This document shows, one piece after another, positions 24,970 through 34,130 of a stretch of DNA of 64,000 bases. This DNA is from an uncultured Aurantimonas sp. (GTDB lineage Bacteria > Pseudomonadota > Alphaproteobacteria > Rhizobiales > Rhizobiaceae). The position numbers were made by a program, and so were the translations under genes. Location of the stretch: NCBI GenBank assembly GCA_947488615.1, contig CANKZU010000006.1:62001-126000 (forward strand), written 5' to 3'. Positions within the stretch are counted from its first letter, which is position 1. The number at the start of each line of letters is the position of its first letter. The notes under the pieces are model-generated. The model was not told the DNA's origin. It made no database searches and saw only the letters and a program-made list of their open reading frames with translations.

Positions 24970-26914
24970 GAACCTCGCGCGCAAGCTCATCGCCAGCCGT
25001 CTTGTATCCGGCGACATGACGCCAGGCGCCGAAATCGCCCTCAAGATGGACCAGGCATTGCTGCAGGACGTGCTCGGCACGCTGGTGATGCTCGAACTCG
25101 AGGCGATGGGCATCGAGCGGGTCGCGACGAGCCCGAGCGTTCAATATATCGACCACGGACTAGTACAATCAGACGAGGTGAACGCGGACGCGCATCTGTT
25201 CCTGAAGAGCGCCTGCGAGCGCTTCGGCATCGTCTATTCCGGCCCGGGCAACGGCATCAGCCACCCGGTGCATATGGAACACTTCGGCGTGCCGGGACAA
25301 TCGATGGTCGGCAGCGACAGCCATACCCCGGCGGCGGGATCGCTCGGTATGCTGGCGATTGGTGCCGGCGGCATTGAGGTGGCGCTCGCCATGGCCGGCG
25401 AGCCGCTGTTCCTGCCGATGCCGCGCATCTGGGGCGTCGAACTGACCGGTGCGCTGCCCGACTGGGTTTCGGCCAAGGACGTCATTCTGGAAATGCTGCG
25501 CCGTCACGGTGTGTCCGGCGCGACCAACACCATCATCGAATATTACGGCCCTGGTCTTGCCTGCCTCTCCGCCATGGACCGGCATGTCATCGCCAATATG
25601 GGCTCGGAACTCGGCGCGACGTCGAGCGTGTTTCCCAGCGACGAGGCGACCCGGCTCTTCATGCAGGCGCGCGGACGCGATGCGGACTGGGTGTCGCTCG
25701 CCGCGGACGCGGGATGCGACTACGACCGTCACGAGACGATTGATTTGTCGACGCTGGAGCCGTTGATCGCGCGCCCGCAGAGCCCCGACAACGTCGTTCC
25801 CGTCACCGAAGCCGCGGGCGAGCCGATCTACCAGGCCTATATCGGCTCCTCGGCCAATCCCGGCTACCGCGACTTCGCCGTCGTCGCCGACATTCTCGAC
25901 GGCGGGACCGCCGCCGAAGGCGTGTCGCTCGACATCAACCCCTCCTCCCGCCAGGTGCTCGACGCGCTGGTGCAGACCGGCAAGCTCGGCGCCTTCATCC
26001 GCTCGGGCGCGCGGCTGCATCAGGCCGGCTGCAATGGCTGCATCGGCATGGGCCAGGCGCCGGCCAGCGGACGTAACAGTCTGCGCACTGTGCCGCGCAA
26101 TTTCCCCGGCCGCTCCGGCACGCGCGAGGATTCGGTGTTCCTGTCGAGCCCCGAAACGGCTGCGGCCTCGGCGCTCAGCGGCGTCATCACCGATCCGCGC
26201 ACGCTGGAGATGGCCTATCCGAAGATCGTCGAGCCCGAGACGATGCGCGTCAACGACGCCGGCTTTATCTTTCCAAAACCAGGTGTGCGGCCGGCGCTCT
26301 ATCAGACCAAGCACACGCCGACGCTGCCGGACTTCGACGCGTTTCCCGATGAATTCACGGTCCCGGTTCTCCTGCGCCTCGGCGGCAATATCTCGACCGA
26401 CGACATCATCCCGGCCGGCAATGTCCTGCCGTTCTGGAGCGACGTCTTCGAGACCGCGAAATACGCCTTCGCGCAAATCGACGGGAACTATCCGGAGAGG
26501 GCCACGGAGGAGAGCCGGGGCCACGCCATCGTCGCTGCGAAGAATTATGGCCAAGGATCGAGCCGGGAAAACGCCGCGCTGGTTCCTAGACTTCTGGGAT
26601 TGCGGCTGGTCATCGCCGAGAGCTTCGCGCGCATCCACTGGCAGAACCTTGCCAGCTTTGGCGTGCTGCCGCTGACCATGGATGCGACAGCCGGTATCGA
26701 AGCCGGCGACACCATCCAGATCGAAGCCGTGCGCGAGCAATTGGCGGCCGGCACGTCGATCGCGGCGACTGTCCGTTCCGCGTCGGGCGAGACGCGCGAG
26801 ATGGCGTTCCAGCACTCCCTGAGTCCCCGGCAGATCGAGATCATGCTGCAGGGCGGCGTAATCAACTGGGTGAAAGCGCGATCCTTGGGAACAGGCGAGA
26901 GGAGATCGGCATGA
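24962..26914 (+). CDS. aconitase-family hydratase with one Fe-S cysteine replaced
   Basis: A 650-residue aconitase/isopropylmalate-isomerase superfamily protein with the catalytic and swivel domains in one chain. Canonical stretches: GSDSHTPAAGSLGMLAIGAGG, NMGSELGATSSVFP, and in the swivel domain GQGSSRENAALVPRLLGLR and SFARIHWQNL. Two cluster cysteines are present (C357 and C360, AGCNGCIGM), but the first, normally in GSCTN, reads G295-S-S-A-N, with S297 in the cysteine position. It overlaps dctQ and is coupled to the lyase gene by ATGA. It likely hydrates or isomerises the imported branched acid; whether it holds a [4Fe-4S] cluster is open. Confidence 0.85.
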   Translation: MSENLARKLIASRLVSGDMTPGAEIALKMDQALLQDVLGTLVMLELEAMGIERVATSPSVQYIDHGLVQSDEVNADAHLFLKSACERFGIVYSGPGNGISHPVHMEHFGVPGQSMVGSDSHTPAAGSLGMLAIGAGGIEVALAMAGEPLFLPMPRIWGVELTGALPDWVSAKDVILEMLRRHGVSGATNTIIEYYGPGLACLSAMDRHVIANMGSELGATSSVFPSDEATRLFMQARGRDADWVSLAADAGCDYDRHETIDLSTLEPLIARPQSPDNVVPVTEAAGEPIYQAYIGSSANPGYRDFAVVADILDGGTAAEGVSLDINPSSRQVLDALVQTGKLGAFIRSGARLHQAGCNGCIGMGQAPASGRNSLRTVPRNFPGRSGTREDSVFLSSPETAAASALSGVITDPRTLEMAYPKIVEPETMRVNDAGFIFPKPGVRPALYQTKHTPTLPDFDAFPDEFTVPVLLRLGGNISTDDIIPAGNVLPFWSDVFETAKYAFAQIDGNYPERATEESRGHAIVAAKNYGQGSSRENAALVPRLLGLRLVIAESFARIHWQNLASFGVLPLTMDATAGIEAGDTIQIEAVREQLAAGTSIAATVRSASGETREMAFQHSLSPRQIEIMLQGGVINWVKARSLGTGERRSA

Positions 26915-27831
26915 CGGGACATTTGGAATCGGTCGAGATCGTCGAGGTCGCCCCGCGCGACGGCTTCCAATCGATCGACAAGCCGCTGCCGACCGAAGAG
27001 AAGATCGCGATCATCGAGGGGTTACTGGCGGCCGGTGTTACGCGGATGGAACTAGGCTCCTTCGTCAGCCCGAAGGCGATTCCCCAGATGGCGGACATGG
27101 CCGACATCGCGGACCATTTTCGTGGCCGGGACGGCGTTCGCCTGTCGGTGCTGGTACCCAACGCTAAGGGCGCGGAACTGGCGCTGAAAAACCGCTACAG
27201 CGAGCTGGTCTTCGTGTTTTCGGTCTCCGAGGCGCACAACCAGAACAATGTCCGCCAAAGCGTCGAGCAATCGCTGACACAACTGCGCGCCGTGGTCGAG
27301 ACGATGGCGGGCGACCCGAACTTTCGTCTGCGTGTCGATCTCGCGACATCGTTCGACTGCCCGTTCACGGGCACCGTGCCGGTCGACGACGTCCGTCGTG
27401 CCTTCGCCAAGGCGATCGAGATTGCGCCCGAGGCGGAATTCGCCCTGTGCGACACGACTGGCCGGGCCGATCCGCTAACGGTCAAGACGCGGTTCGAAGC
27501 GGTCATGGCCGATGCGCCGACAGCCACCGGCTGGGCGTTTCACGGCCATGACACCTTCGGCATGGGCGTCGCCAACGCGCTATTTGCCTATCAGGCCGGC
27601 GTGCGGGTGATGGAAGGCGCGGCGGCCGGCCTCGGCGGCTGTCCCTTCGCGCCGGGCGCCACTGGCAATACCGCCACGGAGGATCTGTATTTCGCCTTCC
27701 AGCAGGGCGGCATCGACACCGGCCTCGACCTGGAAAAACTGCTCGCCGCGGCCGACCGGATCGCCGCCTTGCCCGGCGGCAAGACCGGCGGACATTTGCG
27801 CATCGTGCCCCGGAAGCGGGCCTTCGCCTGA
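26911..27831 (+). CDS. HMG-CoA lyase-family enzyme
   Basis: A 306-residue TIM-barrel lyase. Metal and catalytic motifs are EVAPRDGFQS, HGHDTFGMGVAN and the cysteine loop GLGGCPFAPGATGNTATEDL. HMG-CoA lyases give acetyl-CoA and acetoacetate; relatives cleave similar tertiary 3-hydroxyacyl-CoA esters. Its start overlaps the hydratase stop by 4 bp. With the CoA-transferase, cleavage of a citramalyl-CoA-like ester is a fair guess. The leucine cluster near 49-57 kb lacks its own HMG-CoA lyase, so a shared role is possible but unproven. Confidence 0.85.
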   Translation: MTGHLESVEIVEVAPRDGFQSIDKPLPTEEKIAIIEGLLAAGVTRMELGSFVSPKAIPQMADMADIADHFRGRDGVRLSVLVPNAKGAELALKNRYSELVFVFSVSEAHNQNNVRQSVEQSLTQLRAVVETMAGDPNFRLRVDLATSFDCPFTGTVPVDDVRRAFAKAIEIAPEAEFALCDTTGRADPLTVKTRFEAVMADAPTATGWAFHGHDTFGMGVANALFAYQAGVRVMEGAAAGLGGCPFAPGATGNTATEDLYFAFQQGGIDTGLDLEKLLAAADRIAALPGGKTGGHLRIVPRKRAFA

Positions 27832-27929
27832 CGCCAAGCCGGCTGCCCCGCATCTGTTGCGATTTCGGAGAGCGATGTCAGCCACGCTGACGGCCAGAGT
27901 ATGATGCGCGGAATGCCGCCGCTCGACCG

Positions 27930-28412
27930 TCAGGCGCGATGATAGGGATGCCCGGCGAGGATCGTCGCCGCGCGATAGAGCTGTTCTGCGACCAGAATCC
28001 GCGCGATCTGGTGGGGAAAGGTCATCCGTCCCAGCGACAGGACAAGGTTCGCGCCGGATCGCAGGGCCTCGTCATGACCGTCCGGGCCGCCGATGAGCAA
28101 GGCAAGATCGCGGCGGCCGTCGTCGCGAAACGTCGCGATCGCGGCGGCGAATTCTTCCGACGAGAGCGTCTTTCCCCGCTCATCCAAAATGAGTCGGACC
28201 GAGCCGTCCGCCAGCGACGAGCGCAGCCGCTCGGCTTCCTCACGCTTGCGCTCGGGCGCCGTGCCTAGTCGCGATTCGGGATATTCGGATAGCCCCTGAT
28301 AATCGAGCCCGAGCGGCGTGCCGGTCTTTTTCAAGCGGTCGAGATAGCGCTCCGCGAGAACCCGTTCCGGGCCGGATTTCATCCGCCCGATCGCCGCAAT
28401 CGTCACCCGCAT
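27930..28412 (-). CDS. rlmH: 23S rRNA (pseudouridine1915-N3)-methyltransferase RlmH
   Basis: A 160-residue SPOUT methyltransferase that methylates pseudouridine 1915 in helix 69 of 23S rRNA using S-adenosylmethionine. Seen: start MRVTIAAIGRMKSGPE, the cofactor loop LLIGGPDGHDEAL, and the C-terminal RILVAEQLYRAATILAGHPYH, all typical. It follows rsfS by about 50 bp, a common pairing. It converges with the catabolic operon on the other strand. Confidence 0.95.
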   Translation of the reverse strand: MRVTIAAIGRMKSGPERVLAERYLDRLKKTGTPLGLDYQGLSEYPESRLGTAPERKREEAERLRSSLADGSVRLILDERGKTLSSEEFAAAIATFRDDGRRDLALLIGGPDGHDEALRSGANLVLSLGRMTFPHQIARILVAEQLYRAATILAGHPYHRA

Positions 28413-28463
28413 CGGCCGAGCTCCTTCCTCGGCCGAAGCCTCACTCCAGCAATGACGCGCCGA

Positions 28464-28847
28464 TCAATGGATCGTCGCGTCTCCGGCATCTCCGACGGAC
28501 CACATCTTCTCGATATTATAGAAGCTGCGGACTTCTGGGCGGAAGATATGGACGATGATGTCGCCCGTATCGACCAGCACCCAGTCGCCGTTCTGAAGGC
28601 CTTCCACCTTCGCCATCCCGAATCCATTGGATTTGAGATCGCGAAGCAGGTGGTCGGCGACCGCCGTCACATGGCGATGCGATCGTCCGGAGACGATCAC
28701 CATATGATCGGCTAGCGCCGATTTGCCGTTCATGTCGATGGATACGATATTCTCGCCTTTCGAGTCTTCCAGGCTCGAAATCACGAGATCGATTGCAGTC
28801 CGGCCGACCGAAACATCGGTGGCGGGCGCGTCAGAAGGAGAGGTCAA
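28464..28847 (-). CDS. rsfS: ribosomal silencing factor RsfS
   Basis: A protein of about 127 residues that binds ribosomal protein uL14 and blocks subunit joining in stationary phase or starvation. Seen: DLVISSLEDSKGENIVSIDM, ADHMVIVSGRSHRHVTAVAD and the NGDWVLVDTGDIIVHIF motif. A TTG start at 28847 follows AAGGA with good spacing; a TTG at 28913 would add 22 residues and has no clear site. rlmH is next on the same strand. The usual upstream nadD gene is not here; Tad genes lie upstream instead. Confidence 0.9.
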   Translation of the reverse strand: MTSPSDAPATDVSVGRTAIDLVISSLEDSKGENIVSIDMNGKSALADHMVIVSGRSHRHVTAVADHLLRDLKSNGFGMAKVEGLQNGDWVLVDTGDIIVHIFRPEVRSFYNIEKMWSVGDAGDATIH

Positions 28848-29003
28848 GAAGACGTCCTTCGCTTCAGCCGCAGGTCTCAGTGTCGTTTTCCCTTTCCACG
28901 GGCAGACAATCAAGGTCGATATGGCCCTGATTTACCGAATGTAGGCAGTCTTTAGTGTCGGTTTCAAGACGCTGTCGCCCGAGCGGCGTGTAGCACCCAT
29001 GGG

Positions 29004-29609
29004 TCAGCCGGAACAGTCGGTGCATTTAACGGTGCCGAAGCGGGGCGTGAGATAGGAGGTTCCGCCCATTTCGAAGGGCTTGAGCACCCCGTAGCCGCCG
29101 AGCGGCAGATAACCATACGTCGTCGAAGCCACCAATAGGGACTGACTGCGCAAATTCGAAAAATCCGCCGGCAGCTTGAAATCGGCGCCGTGCTCATTCG
29201 CGTTTCCGCCGCGGGATCGCGACCAATCCACCACGGCTTTGCCCACGCTGTCGACCCGGATCGCGGTCACGGTGATGTTGAGCTTCGCGCTGTCATAGGG
29301 CGTCAAGATCGCCGACGATATGGCAAAAACGGCGTCGAGCTCCGCCTTGCTAATATCCGAAACCTGCGTGACCAGATCGTTGACCGAATTGGCGGTGTGC
29401 TCGACTTTTCGCTTGATCGTATATGCCATGGCGATCTCGGTTCCCGCCATATACACCAACAACAAGATCGGGGCGATCAATGCAAACTCGACCGCGGCGA
29501 TCGCTCTGCAGTCCCGAAAAAAACCAATATAGCCCATTCGATCGAGCTTGATGGCCGATCCATATTTGTGATCGGCGCCGCGCCCCCGGCTTTTATGCTC
29601 AAACGCCAT
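29004..29609 (-). CDS. TadE-like pilus assembly protein
   Basis: A 201-residue protein with a single N-terminal membrane segment after CRAIAAVEFALIAPILLLV, the TadE-type pseudopilin motif with its conserved Glu. The remainder is periplasmic and ends CTDCSG. The ATG at 29609 overlaps the upstream stop as TGATG, so the longer frame is not used. It is third in a set of three Tad-type genes. Confidence 0.8.
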   Translation of the reverse strand: MAFEHKSRGRGADHKYGSAIKLDRMGYIGFFRDCRAIAAVEFALIAPILLLVYMAGTEIAMAYTIKRKVEHTANSVNDLVTQVSDISKAELDAVFAISSAILTPYDSAKLNITVTAIRVDSVGKAVVDWSRSRGGNANEHGADFKLPADFSNLRSQSLLVASTTYGYLPLGGYGVLKPFEMGGTSYLTPRFGTVKCTDCSG

Positions 29610-30127
29610 CAAAACGCTTCCGTCCGAAACGCGGTCATGCTTGCCAGGAGATGCGACCCGTCGTCCATGTCGGAGAGATACTTGCGCATGAGATCGGTAT
29701 AGATCGGCCATTTGTAATACACGCGCAGGGCGACGATCGAACTCCCCCCGCTGAGGGCGTAGCCGAAACCGCTGGCGTCAAGGTCGCCGTCTTTTATCGG
29801 CGCCGCGGCGGGGATTGCGCTAAACGCTGAATAGGAACTGAGATCAACCTTCAGCTTGTTGCAATCGAGCAGAAAACCCACTTCGCCACAGAGCCGGCTT
29901 CGGAACTGCGCCTCTGACAGATTCGCCGACTGGACTTCTCCGGTCCGTACCGTGCGACCGACACGCTGCACAGCGTTATCGAGGGTCAGTTCGCCGAGAA
30001 ACACCAAGGAGGTTTCCAGGATCGCGAACACGACCAGCAGGAATGGCATCGCCAGCAGGCCAAATTCGACGACCGTCGCACCTGACCGGTCGTGCCGGAA
30101 TCGCATGAGCTTGGAGAGGCGTGGCAT
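29609..30127 (-). CDS. TadE-family pseudopilin
   Basis: A 172-residue protein. RSGATVVEFGLLAMPFLLVVF gives the TadE signature and membrane segment near residues 14-40, followed by a periplasmic domain. It is coupled on both sides, starting 3 bp after the upstream gene and overlapping the next by 1 bp. TadE-type proteins support Flp pilus assembly. No tad ATPase or secretin gene is in the window. Confidence 0.83.
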   Translation of the reverse strand: MPRLSKLMRFRHDRSGATVVEFGLLAMPFLLVVFAILETSLVFLGELTLDNAVQRVGRTVRTGEVQSANLSEAQFRSRLCGEVGFLLDCNKLKVDLSSYSAFSAIPAAAPIKDGDLDASGFGYALSGGSSIVALRVYYKWPIYTDLMRKYLSDMDDGSHLLASMTAFRTEAF

Positions 30128-30130
30128 GGC

Positions 30131-31378
30131 CTACTGCACCAACAAGGGATCGTAGTCTTTTCCGAGCCGGTCTTTCGGGAAGCCGGCCTTCTCAAAATCG
30201 GAGTTCAGCGCCATTTCGAGTACAGCGGTACTGTTGCCCGTGAAGGCGATCGTGTTGGCGACGAGCGCCATCTGGTCCGAACCCAGACCGACTTGTCCGC
30301 TGCCGGTGATTTTCAAGTCTTGCTTGGGCAGATACACCGTTCCGACGACGTTCACGGAGCCGCCGCCGGTGATCTTTGCCTCTTTCTTCGGAGCGATATC
30401 GCGCCGTCCGGCGATGGCCACTCCGGCATAGGTGCCGGTTTTCGGCGCCCCGAGGTTCAGGTTTGCCCCGCCGTTCATCTCCAAAGTGGCATGATCGTCG
30501 ACGAAGAACAGCGTCACGCCGGTGCCGCTCAAGCTGGCCTTGGAGGAGAGATCCAGAGGGCCACCCGAGATGATGTACTCACCCGGCGCCAGCTTGATGT
30601 TCGCCGAGGAAGCCGCCTTGATGCCGCCGCAGTAGCGACCGGGCTGAAGCGTCAAATTCCCGTCTCCGAGTGTCCAATTCCCGGGCATGCAGGTGCCTGT
30701 CTTGGACGGTATCGGCAAATCCGCGTACGGATCGTCCACAGGCTCGCAGCCGGTGGTCACCTTGGGCGAGAATTTGCCCGACGCGCCTCCGACGACGCAA
30801 AAGTCCCTGGCGCGGACCTGGCCCGCGCCCGATTGGGAAAGGGCGCTGCTCGAGACGGAATTGGAATGGACCGAGCAATTGGGGCCCACAAAATCGGACG
30901 AGCCGCCAAAGGATATCGCCTGCGAGGCCGTCTTCGACAGTCCGAGCAGGCAGTAGCTCGACCGCGGCGGCCCGACGATCGCCTTTGCCAGAACGTCGAC
31001 CTTAAAGCTGTCACCGAAGATCGGGAAGGCCAGCGGATAGTCATAGGTCCCCGTGACGGTGACGCTTCGCTCGGTTTTGTTGATAGTGAAGGCGACGTTT
31101 ACAGCGCCGACCTGTCCGTTCGAGGCGAAGAATGACTTGCCGTGGGCGATCAGCGCACTTTCGTCTTTCTCGGTCAATTTGCTGAAATTCGCGCCCGCCG
31201 CCTTGACCGTGGCGAGCGCCGCGCTGTCGGCGGCGTCCTGCATCACGCTCCGGTTGCTCAGCGCTGCCGAATAATCGACGGCGAGCCCCATCGCTCCCAC
31301 CAAGGGAATAGCCAGCAATGCCGCCATGATCGCGAAATTACCCGACTCGCTGGCTGCGAACTTCTTGATCATACGCAT
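30131..31378 (-). CDS. TadG-like protein with repetitive beta-rich C-terminal half
   Basis: A 415-residue protein. An N-terminal Tad-like segment (SESGNFAIMAALLAIPLVGAM, then AVDYSAALSNRSVMQDAADSAALA) is the TadG/TadE_N pattern. Residues about 230-380 are a Gly/Ser-rich series of short repeats (LTLQPGRYCGGI, IKLAPGEYIISGG, KITGGGSVNVVG, LKITGSGQVGLG) that looks like a right-handed beta-helix. No clear von Willebrand A motif is seen, unlike many TadG proteins. It is first in the three-gene Tad set. Confidence 0.78.
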   Translation of the reverse strand: MRMIKKFAASESGNFAIMAALLAIPLVGAMGLAVDYSAALSNRSVMQDAADSAALATVKAAGANFSKLTEKDESALIAHGKSFFASNGQVGAVNVAFTINKTERSVTVTGTYDYPLAFPIFGDSFKVDVLAKAIVGPPRSSYCLLGLSKTASQAISFGGSSDFVGPNCSVHSNSVSSSALSQSGAGQVRARDFCVVGGASGKFSPKVTTGCEPVDDPYADLPIPSKTGTCMPGNWTLGDGNLTLQPGRYCGGIKAASSANIKLAPGEYIISGGPLDLSSKASLSGTGVTLFFVDDHATLEMNGGANLNLGAPKTGTYAGVAIAGRRDIAPKKEAKITGGGSVNVVGTVYLPKQDLKITGSGQVGLGSDQMALVANTIAFTGNSTAVLEMALNSDFEKAGFPKDRLGKDYDPLLVQ

Positions 31379-31587
31379 AACGCTCTCACCCGGAGATCTA
31401 CACGGGCAAACTACAGCGGACGCATTAACGGGCTTTTAAAGAAACATGAATCATCCGACGTAGCGGCAGATTTTCGACCGATCCGCGATTGGCCGAAAGA
31501 GCGCAGCGCCGCCGGGCGGCGGTTTATTGTCGCGACAAGATGCACGGCAGGGTAAAGCCTTCGCGGCCTCGCAGGCGATGATGGTCG

Positions 31588-31881
31588 TCAGTCGACGCGA
31601 CCAGCCAGGCAGCGCCGATAGGCGGCGGCTCCGTCGTCTCGCGCCTGCTGCCGATAAAGAAGATCCGCGCCGATACTGTCTTCGTCCCGATCGATCCGGT
31701 TCTCGTAACTGTTTCCCGCCGTCTGGCGCCCATATTGCTGGCAGAAAGCCTCCGTTCCCCTTGGATTGGGGTTCGCCGAGACCCGCGCGCCGGCAATCGG
31801 CGATAGATTGGGATAGGGCGTTCCGGCATTGCAGCCGGCAAGGCCGACGAGAATGCCCAGAAAAAAGATGGTGGCTCGCAT
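31588..31881 (-). CDS. small predicted lipoprotein
   Basis: A 97-residue protein with a lipoprotein signal (MRATIFFLGILVGLAGC, lipobox LAGC) and a mature part rich in Arg, Asp and Gln with CQQYG and YRRCLAG, so two cysteines may pair. The ATG at 31879-31881 is chosen because the lipobox then sits at residue 17; the frame extends further upstream without signal. I recognise no family. Gaps on both sides (31379-31587 and 31882-32154) show nothing clear. Confidence 0.6.
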   Translation of the reverse strand: MRATIFFLGILVGLAGCNAGTPYPNLSPIAGARVSANPNPRGTEAFCQQYGRQTAGNSYENRIDRDEDSIGADLLYRQQARDDGAAAYRRCLAGRVD

Positions 31882-32154
31882 AACTGACTCCCATAACATG
31901 ACGATCCTCAACCCTATCTGGAACAGGGCGTTCCAGGCACCAAGGGTGATAAAGCAAGCGTGTCTGCCATCGTTGCGGCAATCGGCAGTTTTCCCGGCAC
32001 GCGGATGCGGACACTCCCACCACATTCCGTAGGGAAAGTCTGAACGACATGTCGAGTCCGATGCGTGGTCCCATTCGGGTTGCGGTCAACCGCGATGGTT
32101 CGTGCGGCTGCGCCCCCGTTTGACGCGCGCGCGCGGTTCTGGGCAATTGCCGCC

Positions 32155-33537
32155 ATGGTCTACGAAGAGATCAATCCCCTGGCGCCGGACGTGGCGGCGG
32201 CCCGCCTGAGGCCGCTGGGCGGCCTCGCCTTTCTCGACAGCGCCATGCGGCACGCGACGCTGGGCCGCTACGCCTATGTCGCCGCCTCGCCTTTCGCCCG
32301 CTTCACCGTCGATGCGGGCGGCGCGATGCTGGACGGACGCCGACTCGAAGGTGCCCCATTGGCCGCGCTGGACACGATCCTGCGGCGGTATCGCACCCAA
32401 ACGATCGCCGGGCTGCCGCCGTTCCAGGGCGGCGCCATTGGCTATATCGGTTATGAGTTCGCCCATCATCTGGAGCGGCTCGCCATCACGGCGGATTTCG
32501 ATCCGAATGTGCCGAGCGTCCGGTTCAATCTCTACGATACGGTGCTTGCCGTCGATCTCGTCGACGAGCGCGCCTTCATCATTGCATCGGGCCATCCCGC
32601 CGACGAGGCGAACCGCGAGCGGCACGCGCGTGCGCGGATCGTTGCGTACAAGGCGGCGCTCGCCACACCTGCCGCCCCGGCCTCCGTCTCGCCGACACCC
32701 GGGCTGGACTGGCACTCGAATTTCTTCGCGGCCGACTATCGTGCCGCAATCGAGCGGGTGCGCGACTACATCCTCGCCGGCGATATCTATCAGGCCAACA
32801 TCGCCCAGACCTTCGAGGCAATCCTGCCGGACGGCTTCGATCCGTTTCAGCTCTATCTCAAGCTGCGGCACACCAATGCCGCCCCCTTCGGCGCCTTCCT
32901 CGACGATCCCGATATCGCCCTCGCCTCGTCGTCGCCGGAGCGCTTCCTGAGGCTGGATGGCCGCGCCGTGGAGACCCGCCCGATCAAGGGGACGGCGAAA
33001 CGCGCGGCCGACCCGGCCGAGGACCAGGCGCTCGCGGCGGCACTGCTGGCATCCGAGAAAGACCGGGCCGAGAACGTGATGATCGTCGACCTTCTGCGCA
33101 ACGACCTGTCGCGGGTTTGCGAAGCCGATTCGGTCGCGGTGCCTGTGCTCTGCGGCTTGGAAAGCTACGCATCGGTGCACCACCTCGTCTCGGTCGTCAC
33201 CGGACGCCTGCGCGACGGCGTGACGGCGGGCGACCTCCTCGCCGCGACGTTTCCGGGCGGTTCGATCACCGGGGCACCGAAAATCCGGGCGATGGACATC
33301 ATCACCGACATCGAAAAGACCGCGCGAGGCCCCTATTGCGGCGCCATCGGCTATCTCGGCTTCGACGGCACGATGGACCTCAACATCGCCATCCGCACCG
33401 TCAGCTTCGCCAATGGCAAGGCACGCCTCGCCGCCGGCGGCGGCATCACCGTCCTGTCCGACCCGGCCGCCGAATACGAGGAGACCTTCACCAAGGCGAC
33501 CCGCGTCCTCGCGGCGTTCGAGGACGATGCCGGATGA
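32155..33537 (+). CDS. pabB: aminodeoxychorismate synthase component I
   Basis: A chorismate-binding enzyme of about 460 residues that aminates chorismate to 4-amino-4-deoxychorismate for folate. The motif PIKGTAKR, with Lys in place of the Ala of anthranilate synthase (PIAGT), marks it as PabB. Also seen: NVMIVDLLRNDLSRVC and FPGGSITGAPKIRAMDII. The start is uncertain; an in-frame ATG at 32095 and a GTG further upstream would extend it. Its stop overlaps pabA as ATGA. Confidence 0.9.
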   Translation: MVYEEINPLAPDVAAARLRPLGGLAFLDSAMRHATLGRYAYVAASPFARFTVDAGGAMLDGRRLEGAPLAALDTILRRYRTQTIAGLPPFQGGAIGYIGYEFAHHLERLAITADFDPNVPSVRFNLYDTVLAVDLVDERAFIIASGHPADEANRERHARARIVAYKAALATPAAPASVSPTPGLDWHSNFFAADYRAAIERVRDYILAGDIYQANIAQTFEAILPDGFDPFQLYLKLRHTNAAPFGAFLDDPDIALASSSPERFLRLDGRAVETRPIKGTAKRAADPAEDQALAAALLASEKDRAENVMIVDLLRNDLSRVCEADSVAVPVLCGLESYASVHHLVSVVTGRLRDGVTAGDLLAATFPGGSITGAPKIRAMDIITDIEKTARGPYCGAIGYLGFDGTMDLNIAIRTVSFANGKARLAAGGGITVLSDPAAEYEETFTKATRVLAAFEDDAG

Positions 33538-34130
33538 TCCTCGTCATCGACAATTACGACAGCTTCGTCTTCAACGTCGCCCGCTACCTCGATCGCCTTG
33601 GCGCCCACACGCAGGTCGTGCGCAACGACTCGCTGACATTGGCCGACATCGAGGCGTTGCAGCCGACGTCGATCATCGTTTCCCCCGGCCCCTGCACGCC
33701 GGCCGAGGCGGGAATCTCGCGCGATCTGGTTGGCGCATTTTCCGGGCGACTTCCCATCCTCGGCGTCTGTCTCGGTCATCAGGTGATCGGCGAGGTTTTC
33801 GGCGGCACCGTGATTCGCGCGTTGAAGCCGATGCATGGTCGGGCCTCGGAACTCCATCACGATGCGACCGGATTGTTCAAGGCAATGCCAAGCCCGACGA
33901 CCGTGGGGCGCTATCATTCGCTGATCGTCGAGGAGACACCGGCGATGCTGGCGAACCTGTGTGTCGACGCGCGCTCGGCGGAAGGCGAGATCATGGCGCT
34001 CTCCCATCGCGCGGACCCGACCTATGGCATCCAGTTCCACCCTGAATCGGTGCTGAGCGAACGGGGCGCTCTGATATTCAAGAACTTCCTGAACCTCGCC
34101 GAGGCTTGGCATGACCGACATCTGGCTTAA
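33534..34130 (+). CDS. pabA: aminodeoxychorismate/anthranilate synthase glutamine amidotransferase component II
   Basis: A class I glutamine amidotransferase of 198 residues that supplies ammonia to PabB. The catalytic Cys is in LGVCLGHQVIGE, and His-Glu are in GIQFHPES; the start ILVIDNYDSFVFN is typical. It begins inside the pabB stop (ATGA) and its end overlaps pabC by 20 bp, a tightly coupled folate operon. A longer open frame running back into pabB is not coding in this phase. Confidence 0.92.
   Translation: MILVIDNYDSFVFNVARYLDRLGAHTQVVRNDSLTLADIEALQPTSIIVSPGPCTPAEAGISRDLVGAFSGRLPILGVCLGHQVIGEVFGGTVIRALKPMHGRASELHHDATGLFKAMPSPTTVGRYHSLIVEETPAMLANLCVDARSAEGEIMALSHRADPTYGIQFHPESVLSERGALIFKNFLNLAEAWHDRHLA

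Noticed and set aside
25169..26815. 548-codon minus-strand open frame under the aconitase-family gene
   Set aside because: Antisense shadow of a gene with intact catalytic motifs; no recognisable domain.
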